Counted from the stretch's first letter, positions 43,709-52,736 are shown. The stretch is DNA of 64,000 bases from an uncultured Butyricimonas sp. (GCA_944320555.1 CALUHX010000001.1:88240-152239), one strand, 5' to 3'. The notes: generated from the letters alone by a model not told the origin. Program-made: numbers and translations.

Positions 43709-45143
43709 AGTCTCCGCCTTTCAAGAATGTTTCTACAAGCTCGTTGAAGTACATTTCATCTGTAGGAATATCATCGTCCGTATTCATTATCTCGTTGGCG
43801 ATAGACTTCTTGCGATGAATAAGAGAGTATATGGTGTGGTCGATAGTGCCACGCCCCAACAGATAGTAACAGGTAACATTGTCTTTCTGCCCGATACGGT
43901 GCGCCCTGTCCTCGCACTGACAGCAGTCTGCGTATGTCCATGCAAGCTCCACGAATGCCACATCGGAAGCAGCCGTCAGTGTCAGTCCCACGCCAGCCGC
44001 CTTGATGGAACAGATAATGAGCTGCACTGCAGGATTGTTCTGGAAAGCATCGACCGCAGCCTGTTTGTTTGCCGGATTGTCCCGACCTGTCACGGTAACC
44101 GATTTTGGGAATGCCTTTTTCAACTCGTCCACAATGTCGTGGAGCGAGCAGAATACAATCAGCTTCTTGCCACTGTCCAGAAATGTCCTTATGAAATCCA
44201 CTGCCTGTGAAATCTTTCCCATTGTGGCCAAGGAGCGCAAAGTCATGAACCTTACCAGAGCCTCCATGCGCATCTTGCGGCGTATCTCCCAATCGGAGCA
44301 TTCCTTATATTGCCTCAGATATTCGGCAAGATCTGCGGCGGCAAGATTGTATTCCGGGGCATTGGAAATCTCGACATACAGATCCACCCGTGTCTTGTCG
44401 GGAAGCTGCGGCAGCACTTTCGCCTTTTCCCTGCGTATCATGCATGTTTCGTAGAGTTGTCGGCTCAACACGGACAAGGGGACAGCCGGTTCTGCCATTT
44501 TATCCCTCGGATCCGTGCAGTAGTCAGCCATAAACTGCGCCCGACCTCCGAATTCAGAGAGACGGTTCATGATTGACAGTTGCGCAATCAAGTCCTCCGG
44601 ACGGTTCACTACAGGCGTACCGGAAAGGAGGATTATCCATTCCTTGCCGACAGAAAGCCCCTTTGTGAAGATTGTCTGCTGTGTTGACGGGTCTTTCACC
44701 CGGTGGCTCTCGTCAATGATGATTGACTTGAACATGCGTATTTGCGGGCAGAACACGACATCTTTCAGCCGGAAGTGCTTGCCACCCTTTATATCCCACA
44801 CAAAGTATTTGCGCAGGCTCTCATAATTGACCACCGCCACTTGGTGCATTCCCATCGTAAGAAGATAGCTCCAAGTAGTGCGCACGGCATTGTCAAGCAC
44901 AAGCGCACTCTTATCCGTGAACTTCCCGAACTCCCTCTGCCAATTTATCTTCAGCGAGGACGGGCAGATGACCAGACAGGGGTAGGCGTTTGCTGTGTCC
45001 ACTATGCCTATGCTCTGCAAGGTCTTTCCCAATCCCGGTTCATCGCCTATGATGATGCGCTTATGCTCCAAGCCGAAGCGAATGCCGTCCTGCTGATAGG
45101 GATAAGGCTCTATTTTGAGATTATGTTTAAGCGTATTGTTCAT
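43689..45143 (-). CDS. SNF2-family DNA helicase/translocase
   Basis: A 484-residue superfamily 2 ATPase of the SNF2 group. Walker A is GDEPGLGKT (33-41), motif II is DESH, motif III SGTPVVN, motif V IKAAGVGLTLTAASDVAFVE shortened here to its core, and motif VI QCEDRAHRIGQ. It resembles single-polypeptide SMARCAL1/HARP-like phage helicases that remodel replication forks or anneal strands. It lies between recombination and replication genes in the early operon. Confidence 0.88.
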   Translation of the reverse strand: MNNTLKHNLKIEPYPYQQDGIRFGLEHKRIIIGDEPGLGKTLQSIGIVDTANAYPCLVICPSSLKINWQREFGKFTDKSALVLDNAVRTTWSYLLTMGMHQVAVVNYESLRKYFVWDIKGGKHFRLKDVVFCPQIRMFKSIIIDESHRVKDPSTQQTIFTKGLSVGKEWIILLSGTPVVNRPEDLIAQLSIMNRLSEFGGRAQFMADYCTDPRDKMAEPAVPLSVLSRQLYETCMIRREKAKVLPQLPDKTRVDLYVEISNAPEYNLAAADLAEYLRQYKECSDWEIRRKMRMEALVRFMTLRSLATMGKISQAVDFIRTFLDSGKKLIVFCSLHDIVDELKKAFPKSVTVTGRDNPANKQAAVDAFQNNPAVQLIICSIKAAGVGLTLTAASDVAFVELAWTYADCCQCEDRAHRIGQKDNVTCYYLLGRGTIDHTIYSLIHRKKSIANEIMNTDDDIPTDEMYFNELVETFLKGGDYGGEQD

Positions 45144-45577
45144 TTGAAGTTTTCTATTTCATTTATTAAGTCCTGCTTGTCAAGCCCCTTGATGTACCTG
45201 CTAAGCACGAGGTCAATGCATTGGTTGTAGAAGCGTTCAAACTCGTACTGCTCCATCGCTGCGAACGATATGCTTCCGTACTCTATTTCCTTTTCCCCTC
45301 TCTCGTTGTAGGTTGAGGAGAAATAGCCCAAGTCCCTTTTGAAGCGGCGCAGCATGTCGTCCTCGTTTTTTATCTTCCAATATTCTGCAAGCCGTGTGGG
45401 CAGGTTGTCGAATGTAAGGCGTACCAGAGCGAAGAATTTCTTATGAAACTCATAGTTCCGTGGATTGCTGACCTTGCACTTGACAACAGAGCCTACACGA
45501 AGTCTCTTTTTCGCTTCGAGGTCGCTGTCATACAGCGGCACGAGACCATAGGGAGTGACTTTGCAGAATATATCCAT
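45140..45577 (-). CDS. DUF1367-type phage protein
   Basis: A 145-residue protein starting MDIFCKVTPYGLVPLYDSD with the basic NPRNYEFHKKFFALVRL, as in DUF1367 proteins found next to recombination genes (some related to NinB/Orf-type proteins). It overlaps the helicase gene by 4 bases. Function unproven; a recombination mediator is plausible. Confidence 0.7.
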   Translation of the reverse strand: MDIFCKVTPYGLVPLYDSDLEAKKRLRVGSVVKCKVSNPRNYEFHKKFFALVRLTFDNLPTRLAEYWKIKNEDDMLRRFKRDLGYFSSTYNERGEKEIEYGSISFAAMEQYEFERFYNQCIDLVLSRYIKGLDKQDLINEIENFK

Positions 45578-45579
45578 GA

Positions 45580-46461
45580 CTATTCACATAATCCGTGATA
45601 CATTGACATACAAGTATATTCCTCCAATTCATCAAACAGTCCTGGAGCATCATCTTTTGTCACATAATTAACGATGTCCTCAATAGAAGGAATCCCATTT
45701 CCATAAGTCTTGCAGAATTTCGAGGGAATCTTACCTTTCGGGAAAAATGAAGCATGGTTATCATCCATACGCAAAGAATTAACATCTCGTTCAAGCCCAA
45801 TAAGCCTCTGAACATATTTGTTATCTTTTGCGAAAATTTTAAGTTCTGCTTTCCTTGCAAAAATGCAGGGATAACATCCTACACGAGATGCACCTTGCTT
45901 ATACAGAGGATTAGGACTTTGACCATTTTCTAAAATGTAGTCTATCACCTGCTGTGCGCTCCAATCAAATATCGGACGCTCCATATAAGCATGGTGATGC
46001 TCACACCAATTACGGACACTACGTTTTTTATATAGCTTCTTTTTTGACTTGCAGTCAAAGTATTCAGCGAAATAGTTTCCAGAACATGGCATATTTGCCC
46101 GTTTCTCGCTCTCGCCAGCTCGAATACCTTGCACAATAACCAAGTCCTCATCTTTTTCAAGGATGTAATCAATCATCGGATGGATTTTAAGAAATACAGT
46201 ACACATTCTATGTTGTGTATCTGGGAACCATTTCATTCTCTTACATAGCCCAATCATTCCATCAACACTTTTATTTTTCAGCGAGATGAACTCACAACCA
46301 AGTTGATTGACCACATGCTGAATATGCTGGTATGTATATTCGTGTTCCCAACCTGTATCACAGAATACGGCTGTAACCTTATTTGCTCCAAACTGCTTGC
46401 AAATTTGAATAAGTGCCGCTTGTGAATCTTTTCCACCACTAAATTGTACTAAAACTCTCAT
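45580..46461 (-). CDS. PAPS-reductase-like PP-loop protein
   Basis: A 293-residue PP-loop ATPase: VQFSGGKDSQA (residues 5-15) is the PP-loop, followed by VFCDTGWEHE and GIRAGESEKRA. A C-terminal cysteine pair (VGCYPCIFARKAEL) may bind a cluster or zinc. Related phage proteins resemble PAPS reductase and DndC. The latter takes part in DNA phosphorothioation, but no other Dnd genes are present, so the reaction is uncertain. Other PP-loop enzymes act in tRNA or queuosine-type modification. Confidence 0.75.
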   Translation of the reverse strand: MRVLVQFSGGKDSQAALIQICKQFGANKVTAVFCDTGWEHEYTYQHIQHVVNQLGCEFISLKNKSVDGMIGLCKRMKWFPDTQHRMCTVFLKIHPMIDYILEKDEDLVIVQGIRAGESEKRANMPCSGNYFAEYFDCKSKKKLYKKRSVRNWCEHHHAYMERPIFDWSAQQVIDYILENGQSPNPLYKQGASRVGCYPCIFARKAELKIFAKDNKYVQRLIGLERDVNSLRMDDNHASFFPKGKIPSKFCKTYGNGIPSIEDIVNYVTKDDAPGLFDELEEYTCMSMYHGLCE

Positions 46462-46471
46462 TGTATAAATA

Positions 46472-47122
46472 CTAACAGATTAAACACCAATACTGAAAAG
46501 CGAGTTCCTCGTACTTCTCCCGTCCCCGGTTATACACTTCATCGTCCCGTCTGATGAACTTCTTGAACACCCGGCAATTCTTCTTGCTAATGGCGTAGAT
46601 GAAATCCATGTCCGATCCGGCGATGTCCATATACCAGGCACGGCTTCTGTCCCAATCGAAAAAATCCACAGCCTCCTCGAACTGCTGTTGTGTAGCTGCG
46701 AATGTCGTCTTGAGGTCTCCGCCGAAATGTCCGAGCCACCAATCCCACTTGCAGCGAGTGTCGAGTGCAAAAGGAAATCCGCAGTATGTGAACTGCTGTC
46801 CCTTATTGACCATGAATCTCTGTGTCTCCGCATATCCAAGTACCCGGAACAAAAATTCATCGTGCCTCGCCTCCGCCCTCAATGACTTGAGCATTTCACC
46901 TGCATGGCGGAATTCGTCCTCGGAATACTGCTCGTTATCGACAGTGAACCGGTAGTAGTCCACCCGTGCAGGTTCTGTGATAATAGCATCAACGAGAGAG
47001 CCGAAGCGGAAAGCAGCTTCCCTGTCCCCGAACTGCATCCGGGGATGAAGAATGTTCTTGAGTTCGGTGAGGTCAGAGTTGCTGACCTCACTTCTCAAAT
47101 AATATGCGTCTGGATTGCTCAT
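46472..47122 (-). CDS. recE: RecE-like 5'-3' exonuclease
   Basis: A 216-residue PD-(D/E)xK exonuclease of the RecE/ExoVIII type. It opens with YYLRSEVSNSDLTELKNIL and RFGSLVDAIITEP, and the active-site core is LDTRCKWDWWLGHFGGDLKTTFAA, shown here only as a landmark for the D-x-K pair near 136. It digests linear double-stranded DNA and supplies single strands to the RecT-like annealer encoded at 48663. The symbol rests on family resemblance. Confidence 0.8.
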   Translation of the reverse strand: MSNPDAYYLRSEVSNSDLTELKNILHPRMQFGDREAAFRFGSLVDAIITEPARVDYYRFTVDNEQYSEDEFRHAGEMLKSLRAEARHDEFLFRVLGYAETQRFMVNKGQQFTYCGFPFALDTRCKWDWWLGHFGGDLKTTFAATQQQFEEAVDFFDWDRSRAWYMDIAGSDMDFIYAISKKNCRVFKKFIRRDDEVYNRGREKYEELAFQYWCLIC

Positions 47123-47124
47123 GA

Positions 47125-47436
47125 TCAGTCGTCATAATCGGGTTCAAAATCTTCTTCGTACTCTATCTCTCCGGCTCCGTCACACACCTCGCATATCTCA
47201 ACCTCGCCTCTCATGTAACGGTTTCTTGACGCTTCCGCCAATTCTTCCGTCTCCGGCAGGATATTCCATGTAGTCTCCGTGCATTCCGTCTCTCTGTTCG
47301 CACTGATGTCGTAGGCATACCAATGCTTTCCCTTGCCGTCACAAGCCTCGCACTTGACCACCACAGGCTCTTTCTCGTTCCACGGCGCACGGGGATCGTA
47401 TTCCGCTCCCAAAGGGTATCCACCTCCACAAGACAT
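47125..47436 (-). CDS. DnaJ-type zinc-finger small protein
   Basis: A 103-residue acidic protein with two DnaJ-like CxxCxGxG motifs (CEACDGKG and CEVCDGAG), enough for one zinc site. DnaJ fingers bind unfolded proteins, but there is no J domain here. The C-terminus is very acidic (EYEEDFEPDYDD), a DNA-mimic-like feature. It lies between RecE and the coiled-coil protein. Confidence 0.65.
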   Translation of the reverse strand: MSCGGGYPLGAEYDPRAPWNEKEPVVVKCEACDGKGKHWYAYDISANRETECTETTWNILPETEELAEASRNRYMRGEVEICEVCDGAGEIEYEEDFEPDYDD

Positions 47437-47438
47437 GG

Positions 47439-48641
47439 CTACTTCGCTTTTACATCGTCAATGTATTCAACACTCTCGTCTTTTATGAACTCGCCGTCCT
47501 TGTTGGCTACTTTCTCGCAGAAGGTGATCTGTTTCTTGAACATCTTCGACAGCTCCTCAACGGAGAGGTTGCAGCCCTCCAAACGCCACCACATGCCGAT
47601 GATGGGCAGAATACCTTCTGGGTTGAGCAGCTCTATCTTCTTCGATACTTTCATCTTCGGCTGATAGCCCTGAACGGCTTCTTGCGCATTGAAAAGAGAA
47701 CCCATTTCGATCTGTTGGCGAGCCGCCTCGGACTTTTTCCGTTCCTCTTCCTCCTTGCGCTTGCGCTCCGCCTCCTGTGCTTCCGCTTCCTTGCGTTGGC
47801 GTTCCTCCATTTCAGCTTTCATCCGGGCTGCTTCCGCTGCATTGGCCTTTGCAATCCGCTCAAGATTGACTTTCTTTGACGGCATACGGTCAAGTATGTA
47901 GTCCTTGTTGTCCTGTATCTCTGCGGCATACTGTTCCTTGAACTGCTTTCCAAGTGCTTCTTTCACATCCAATTCTATCCTGCGCATTTCATCAACAGAC
48001 ACATTGAGCGGTCTGCGGACTGTGCTGTGAAGATTGTAGAGCCATTCCGGAGGAAGTTCCGTAGAGGAGGTCTTGATTTGCTCATACGCCTTGTCGTAGG
48101 TTTCAAGAGTAACCTCGTTGTCCAACTCCGTCAGATTATTGACCTTCTCATTAAGCAGGCTTTGGAACTGACCCTTGAAATCCTCCTCGACATCAATCTT
48201 CAGTTTTGCCCTTGCCGCTTCCGCCTGTTGGCGAGCCAACTCTTCCCGGCGGCGGCGTTCCTCCTCCTCACGCTTCTTTGCAGCATATTGATTGCGGAGC
48301 TGCTGTAACTTGTACGGAATGGTATCCGCTTTACCCGGGTCGATGGCATTCTCTATTGATGTGAACCTCGTGCGAATTTCATCGAACAGTTTGGTTACGG
48401 GAGAACGCCTTTCGTTCATCTTCTTGACCGTCTTGCGGGACTTCTCGATGAATGCGGCAGCCTGTTGATCCAATTCATCCGTCATGCCGTTGTCCTGTAT
48501 GGCTTTCAGCAGGTTTTCTCCTGCTTCCATGCAGCGTTGGCATGAAATGATATTGTCCTGCATGGATTGAGGCGCATTCGCCACTATCAGCTTTATATTC
48601 TCCGGCTGAACTATCGTTAGTTCTTTTGAAATGTCTGTCAT
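47439..48641 (-). CDS. Coiled-coil recombination-associated protein (DUF1351-like)
   Basis: A 400-residue protein with long charged coiled coils at about 115-150 and 280-320 (REEEERRRREELARQQAEAARAK; MEERQRKEAEAQEAERKRKEEE, both shortened). The ends are globular. It lies between RecT and RecE genes; coiled-coil proteins similar to DUF1351 occur in the same place in other phages. Likely a structural partner for recombination. The exact function is unknown. Confidence 0.6.
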   Translation of the reverse strand: MTDISKELTIVQPENIKLIVANAPQSMQDNIISCQRCMEAGENLLKAIQDNGMTDELDQQAAAFIEKSRKTVKKMNERRSPVTKLFDEIRTRFTSIENAIDPGKADTIPYKLQQLRNQYAAKKREEEERRRREELARQQAEAARAKLKIDVEEDFKGQFQSLLNEKVNNLTELDNEVTLETYDKAYEQIKTSSTELPPEWLYNLHSTVRRPLNVSVDEMRRIELDVKEALGKQFKEQYAAEIQDNKDYILDRMPSKKVNLERIAKANAAEAARMKAEMEERQRKEAEAQEAERKRKEEEERKKSEAARQQIEMGSLFNAQEAVQGYQPKMKVSKKIELLNPEGILPIIGMWWRLEGCNLSVEELSKMFKKQITFCEKVANKDGEFIKDESVEYIDDVKAK

Positions 48642-48662
48642 ATTGATTGTAATTTCGAATGA

Positions 48663-49625
48663 TTAAAAAGTGTCGTCATTACTTCCCTGTGCGGCAGGGT
48701 CTATCGTCACCCCACCGGACATGTCCGGCTCCGGCGCAAAACTTTCCGGCTGCGGTTGAGGCTGCTGTGTCTGTGCATTATCTACTCCTGCGTATGGATC
48801 GAAGTCCCCGCTTGTACCCGGATTGTCCACAATGTCGGACTCAAGCGCAGTGCCTCTGCCTATCTGAAGTTTGGGGTAAGTCTTGAATGCGTGTTTCACG
48901 CACTTTGCCATGAGGAAGCCGGTGTCTATCTGTCCGCCATTCTTTTCGTACAGTTCATTTGACTTCGTAACATATTGGCGTGTTTTGCTGTCGTAAAATG
49001 TGTTCTGTTTGTCGGAATAACCTTTCAAGCGCAGCCAATCGTATTCCGTCATGACGGAATAGTCCACAGTGCCGTCAGCACGGGTAATTTTAAGAAAGCA
49101 GGCTATAATCCGGTTGCTCGTGCGTGGGAACGCCGACATGTAATTTACAATCTTCCGACCGTCCACTTCTCCGAACTCGAACTTGTCACCCTCGTACACA
49201 ATCACCGGATTGTCAGCATGACGTATCTGTCCGGCTCTTACTCTCAGAACCAGCTCTCCGTATCCGGAAACAACAAGGTTGCAGCATTTCTCCCATATAT
49301 CCTTGCCGAACTGATCCACTCCAATCTTGACACTTCGGGGTATGAGATAGCAGAGAGCTTGTGAACCGGGAGCAAGCGTAAGCCCCTTGACGGCAAGGTC
49401 TATGAACGAATAAAAGATAGATGTGCCGGAACACTCCCGAAGTCCGGACTTGTCCCGTAACTGTTGGTTGAAATAGATTGCCTCACGCTCGTAGGCATTC
49501 TCTCCATCTTCTTTCCAGATGGAGTTGTACACATTGATGAACTGCTCTCGCACACGCTTGTTGCGTATGACATCTACAGCCTTCATGGCCTGCAATTCTT
49601 GCGCTAATGACATTGCATCGCTCAT
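48663..49625 (-). CDS. recT: RecT-family single-strand annealing protein
   Basis: A 320-residue protein of the RecT group. RecT signatures include SIFYSFIDLAVKGLTLAPGSQALCYLIP with its conserved GL.P..g..ylip pattern, and ALCYLIPRSVK; NLVVSGYGELVLRVRAG follows. The C-terminal 60 residues are Gln/Pro-rich and disordered. It anneals complementary single strands produced by the RecE-like nuclease during phage recombination. Confidence 0.88.
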   Translation of the reverse strand: MSDAMSLAQELQAMKAVDVIRNKRVREQFINVYNSIWKEDGENAYEREAIYFNQQLRDKSGLRECSGTSIFYSFIDLAVKGLTLAPGSQALCYLIPRSVKIGVDQFGKDIWEKCCNLVVSGYGELVLRVRAGQIRHADNPVIVYEGDKFEFGEVDGRKIVNYMSAFPRTSNRIIACFLKITRADGTVDYSVMTEYDWLRLKGYSDKQNTFYDSKTRQYVTKSNELYEKNGGQIDTGFLMAKCVKHAFKTYPKLQIGRGTALESDIVDNPGTSGDFDPYAGVDNAQTQQPQPQPESFAPEPDMSGGVTIDPAAQGSNDDTF

Positions 49626-49659
49626 AATTTTGATTTTTAGTAGTTTATAATACAGTCTG

Positions 49660-49932
49660 TTATTTATCGAAATAGTCTTGTTTGATTTGCTGAAGCCGCC
49701 TCAGATCCGCCGTGCGGTACTCGATTTTCCCCGGACGCTTGCATGGCTCTATCTTGCCCTGTCTGCGCCACCTGTCCACATTACCCCGTCCGAACATGGC
49801 GTATGCCTGTCGTTGGCTCACCATCTCCGGGTCATTCCGCTGCCGGGAGAGCTGCCGTGCGACCTCAACCGCCACATCATGGACGAATGTGTCGTAGGTT
49901 ATGGACTTGTCGGGAAAATCTATCGTCAACAT
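49660..49932 (-). CDS. Helix-turn-helix protein, excisionase-like
   Basis: A 90-residue protein with a MerR/excisionase-type DNA-binding part (VSQRQAYAMFGRGNVDRWRRQGKIEPCKRPGKIEYRTADL, residues about 38-78). Such small proteins may act as recombination directionality factors or early regulators. No integrase is in the window, so this role cannot be tested from here. Confidence 0.6.
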   Translation of the reverse strand: MLTIDFPDKSITYDTFVHDVAVEVARQLSRQRNDPEMVSQRQAYAMFGRGNVDRWRRQGKIEPCKRPGKIEYRTADLRRLQQIKQDYFDK

Positions 49933-49938
49933 GGCTGA

Positions 49939-50076
49939 TTATTTTTTAATGCTACCGCACGGAGGATATTTCTCATATTCCACATACCGTTTGAGCAGAC
50001 GGCAGTAGCGACCGTTCAAACCGTTGTGTGCCTTGTCACAATGGGCGCAGATAAGATTTGTCTTAGTTGTTGCCAT
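49939..50076 (-). CDS. Small zinc-finger-like protein, 45 residues
   Basis: A short gene from ATG 50076 to TAA at 49939. The product has CAHC (residues 10-13), GRYCRLLKRYVEY and a final PPCGS, a probable one-zinc motif (C10, C13, C25, C40). It fills the gap between the HTH gene and the membrane protein in the same direction and spacing. Function unknown. Confidence 0.55.
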   Translation of the reverse strand: MATTKTNLICAHCDKAHNGLNGRYCRLLKRYVEYEKYPPCGSIKK

Positions 50077-50083
50077 GCCCGTA

Positions 50084-50320
50084 TCATTTATTGCCGGATT
50101 CCCCGCACATCTCTCTGTAAGAGATACGCACCAGGCTCCAAGTCAAACAGAGAAAACTGATTGATACGAGATAACCGACTACCGAAGAGATATGTCCTCT
50201 CGCAATATTCACCACTACGGATACAACCACACAGAGGAACATTATACACGCCAACACGAATTGTGAGACATGCATCGTTCTCTCCATGAATTTTTCCATT
50301 TTATCTTCCATCTTTTCCAT
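50084..50320 (-). CDS. Small two-helix membrane protein
   Basis: A 78-residue protein with two transmembrane segments (VLACIMFLCVVVSVVVNI and SSVVGYLVSISFLCLTWSLV). The N-terminal part is charged (MEKMEDKMEKFME). Early lysogenic-control operons often encode small membrane proteins for superinfection exclusion; that role here is only a possibility. Confidence 0.5.
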   Translation of the reverse strand: MEKMEDKMEKFMERTMHVSQFVLACIMFLCVVVSVVVNIARGHISSVVGYLVSISFLCLTWSLVRISYREMCGESGNK

Positions 50321-50339
50321 TGTATTGCCGTTTTAAGGG

Positions 50340-50528
50340 TTATGCTATTCTTTTAACCGTGATGGTGCGTCCTTTACGGTCTGTCTCCGTCTTGTACACA
50401 CGATCGAGTATCAGACCGAGATCGGAGGCCTGAGCCCTTACGCTCTTCGTCTTTTCTATTGGAAACACCAAGGTTGCCCCGATTTCCATTCCGGTCAAAG
50501 CCGGGCGTATCTTCTGATTATCTGCCAT
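50340..50528 (-). CDS. First protein of the early operon
   Basis: A 62-residue basic protein (MADNQKIRPALTGMEIGATLVFPIEK), first after the strong leftward promoter. It is conserved in form with small early proteins of Bacteroidales phages as far as I can judge. It ends TVKRIA. Function unknown; an antirepressor or Cro-like role is suggested by position only. Confidence 0.55.
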   Translation of the reverse strand: MADNQKIRPALTGMEIGATLVFPIEKTKSVRAQASDLGLILDRVYKTETDRKGRTITVKRIA

Positions 50529-50570
50529 CTTACTTTTGTTGTTTGTAGTTTATTGTTTAACTTTACATGG

Positions 50571-50600
50571 CAAAGATAATCATAATGCGGATATAAACAA
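50571..50600 (-). promoter_or_regulatory. Strong early leftward promoter
   Basis: On the minus strand TTG (50598-50600), 19 bases, then TATCTTTG (50571-50578): an excellent Bacteroidetes promoter, 43 bases upstream of the first early gene. The rightward repressor gene begins 52 bases on the other side, so repressor operators are expected within 50579-50651. I did not find a clear palindrome there. Confidence 0.75.
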
Positions 50601-50651
50601 TACAATTTGCGGATTATTTATCAACAAATCGTAGATTTAACATTTATAGAT

Positions 50652-51041
50652 ATGCAAAAATCAGACATGTTAGAAAGCCTAATTAACTATTATGCAGATG
50701 GTAATAAGGCTAAATTTTCAGCTCAAATCGGTGTAAAGCCACAGACTGTAAGTGCTTGGATATCGAGAAACACATTTGACGCGGAGACTTTGTATGCTAA
50801 ATGTGCAAATATATCCGCAGATTGGTTATTAAACAGAGGAGAAGGTGAAATGATAAAGATGAATAACTCTGCAACAGCTAACGGCGATGGTTCTGTCGCT
50901 GTAAGTGGCAACAATAACAGCCATGTGGTTGCCGGAGGTGAAACAACTTTGCTTCAGGAGCGGATAAAGTACTTGGAAGATATATTGAAAGAAAAGGAAC
51001 GATTGATTAGAGTTTATGAAAAGATGATGGAAAGGAAATGA
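50652..51041 (+). CDS. CI-like phage repressor
   Basis: A 129-residue protein from ATG 50652 (MQKSDMLESLINYYADGNK). The N-terminal helix-turn-helix reads KAKFSAQIGVKPQTVSAWISRNTFDAETLYAKC (residues about 18-50, given as a landmark) and ends in WLLNRGEGEM, the typical CI-like ending of the DNA-binding domain. A Gly/Asn-rich stretch and a C-terminal coiled coil (ERIKYLEDILKEKERLIRVYEKMM) follow, with no LexA-type protease domain. Release from repression must use another mechanism. It faces the early promoter and likely maintains lysogeny. Confidence 0.8.
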   Translation: MQKSDMLESLINYYADGNKAKFSAQIGVKPQTVSAWISRNTFDAETLYAKCANISADWLLNRGEGEMIKMNNSATANGDGSVAVSGNNNSHVVAGGETTLLQERIKYLEDILKEKERLIRVYEKMMERK

Positions 51042-51044
51042 AAT

Positions 51045-51326
51045 ATGGAAATTTGGATAAATGATAAAGAGATAGCGAAAAGAATCACAGATAGAATAGC
51101 AGAACTATCTAAATATGAAATTGATGTTAATGGCAAAGATATTCTGGAGCGGATACAGGTGTCTTTGCGAAAAATGGATTTTACCCATAAGGATATAATA
51201 GAGTTCTGCATAGCCACAAATACCAATTATAGGTACATTATGATTGGTGAATATCCTATTTGTGATACAGATGATAAGAATCTGTTATATGAGAAGTTAA
51301 TAGAGAAATCCGATTATACTTTATAA
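51045..51326 (+). CDS. Second repressor-like HTH protein
   Basis: A 93-residue protein 3 bases after the repressor stop. FTHKDIIEFCIATNTNYRYIMIGEYPI recalls the end of CI-type helix-turn-helix domains (recognition helix, then wLltGegp), although the first helix is degenerate. It could bind DNA with, or regulate, the repressor. It is notably AT-rich. Confidence 0.5.
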   Translation: MEIWINDKEIAKRITDRIAELSKYEIDVNGKDILERIQVSLRKMDFTHKDIIEFCIATNTNYRYIMIGEYPICDTDDKNLLYEKLIEKSDYTL

Positions 51327-51335
51327 ATCAAAGAG

Positions 51336-52274
51336 ATGAAGAAATTTTTCATTCTATTTCTGATGATATTTGTTACTGCATTCTCTTTTGCTCAAAACAA
51401 GAAATTCGACAAATTGATCAGCGAGTTTGATGTAATTGAGTATGTGGGACATTTAGAGAAAAAACATCCGGAATTGTTTTGGAATGCAGTATGGAAAAAC
51501 AATGATGGAATTCGCAAGCTGGCAGAAGCCATTGACAAAGGCAAGGAAGCAGCAATTCAAGCTCAACATGATTTATATTATGCCCAAGTTTCAAGTGCTG
51601 GATATTACCAAAGTTTGCCTATCAATGGCAAACTGCAATTTGCCGCAGATTCATTATTGAAATACATAGGCATTCGGTCTGTATATGATGGGGCGACGAT
51701 TCAAATCGTAGATTTTGAGGAAATAAATGCTTTTGCATGTCCGAATGGAGAAATGTATATTACGATAGGGGCAATGATGTCTGAGGGGATTTCTTTGGAG
51801 GGGATGATTGGCATTTGTGCCCATGAAGCAGCTCATTTTCTTTTGCAACATTCTCTGGCAAATGCATATGCTCTCAGAAATAAAGAAAAAAAGAATATGA
51901 TTATAGCAGGAGTGGTTTCAGCTGTTGATGCCGCAGCCAATGCCTATGCACAGGCAAACGGAGCAGTAGGAAATGAGTCATGGGACAATGTAAACGAAAG
52001 AATAGAGAACAACATAATTTGGGCAGGTAATAATGCTTTGAAATACAGATATAAATATTCGAGAGAACAAGAAATTGAAGCGGATATTATCGCTTATCGC
52101 TTTTTGGAACACATGGGATTGGGAGGTGAACATTACATAAATGCACTAAAGACCATTGGTTATGAGAATGATGCGTATTATAATGATACGAGTGACCATC
52201 CGACAACTGAATTTAGGGTTAAGCTGCTGGAATATCTTGGGAAAAAACGGATTCCACAGGATGATATGCGGTGA
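51336..52274 (+). CDS. Exported M48-like metallopeptidase
   Basis: A 312-residue protein with a signal peptide (KKFFILFLMIFVTAFSFAQ). The zinc motif HEAAH lies in IGICAHEAAHFLLQHS and the third ligand in SREQEIEADIIAYRFLEHMG, as in M48 peptidases (BepA/LoiP-like), with the substrate-binding strand FACPNGEMYITIGAMM. It would act in the periplasm, cleaving misfolded or specific envelope proteins. It is third in the repressor operon and hence probably expressed in the lysogen, perhaps as a fitness or exclusion factor. Confidence 0.75.
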   Translation: MKKFFILFLMIFVTAFSFAQNKKFDKLISEFDVIEYVGHLEKKHPELFWNAVWKNNDGIRKLAEAIDKGKEAAIQAQHDLYYAQVSSAGYYQSLPINGKLQFAADSLLKYIGIRSVYDGATIQIVDFEEINAFACPNGEMYITIGAMMSEGISLEGMIGICAHEAAHFLLQHSLANAYALRNKEKKNMIIAGVVSAVDAAANAYAQANGAVGNESWDNVNERIENNIIWAGNNALKYRYKYSREQEIEADIIAYRFLEHMGLGGEHYINALKTIGYENDAYYNDTSDHPTTEFRVKLLEYLGKKRIPQDDMR

Positions 52275-52300
52275 TTGATAAAAGCTAAAAAAGTAAGATT

Positions 52301-52681
52301 ATGGAACTGAAAGAGTTTATAAAGACTGCGTTGACTGACATAACAGATGCAATCAAAGAATTGCAAGATGGATTACAAAACGGAGCTATAGTGTCTCCCA
52401 GTATGCCTCATGCCATTGCAAACAAGACTATTGTCGATCCAGAGAACACACATATCAACAGACCTATATCAAAAATCGACTTTGATGTAGCAATAACCGT
52501 TGGCAATGCCGACAAAGTTGGCGGAAACGGAAAAATCGGCATACAGATTTTATCAGCCCAAATAGGCAATGAGAATGTTGCCCATTCAGAAAACGTATCA
52601 CGCATGACTTTCTCAATTCCGATCGTACTGCCGACATATCACGTTAAATCCAAGATGGAGATAGCAGGGGAAACAAAGTGA
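52301..52681 (+). CDS. trypco2-like protein
   Basis: A 126-residue protein: an N-terminal helix (LKEFIKTALTDITDAIKELQDGL), a loop (HAIANKTIVDPENTHINRPIS) and a beta-rich part (KIDFDVAITVGNADK, GKIGIQILSAQIGNE, VSRMTFSIPIVLP). This matches the layout of trypsin-co-occurring domain 2 proteins, which are linked with peptidases in predicted conflict systems. Here it follows an M48-like peptidase gene. The assignment is from architecture and remains tentative. Confidence 0.5.
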   Translation: MELKEFIKTALTDITDAIKELQDGLQNGAIVSPSMPHAIANKTIVDPENTHINRPISKIDFDVAITVGNADKVGGNGKIGIQILSAQIGNENVAHSENVSRMTFSIPIVLPTYHVKSKMEIAGETK

Positions 52682-52736
52682 TAACTTTTAAACGAACACG
52701 ACAAAAACATTCATTTGTCAATTGAAATACAACAAA

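Noticed and set aside
45580..46461. Complete DNA phosphorothioation (Dnd) system
   Set aside because: Only the PP-loop protein resembles DndC; no DndA, DndD or DndE candidates are present.
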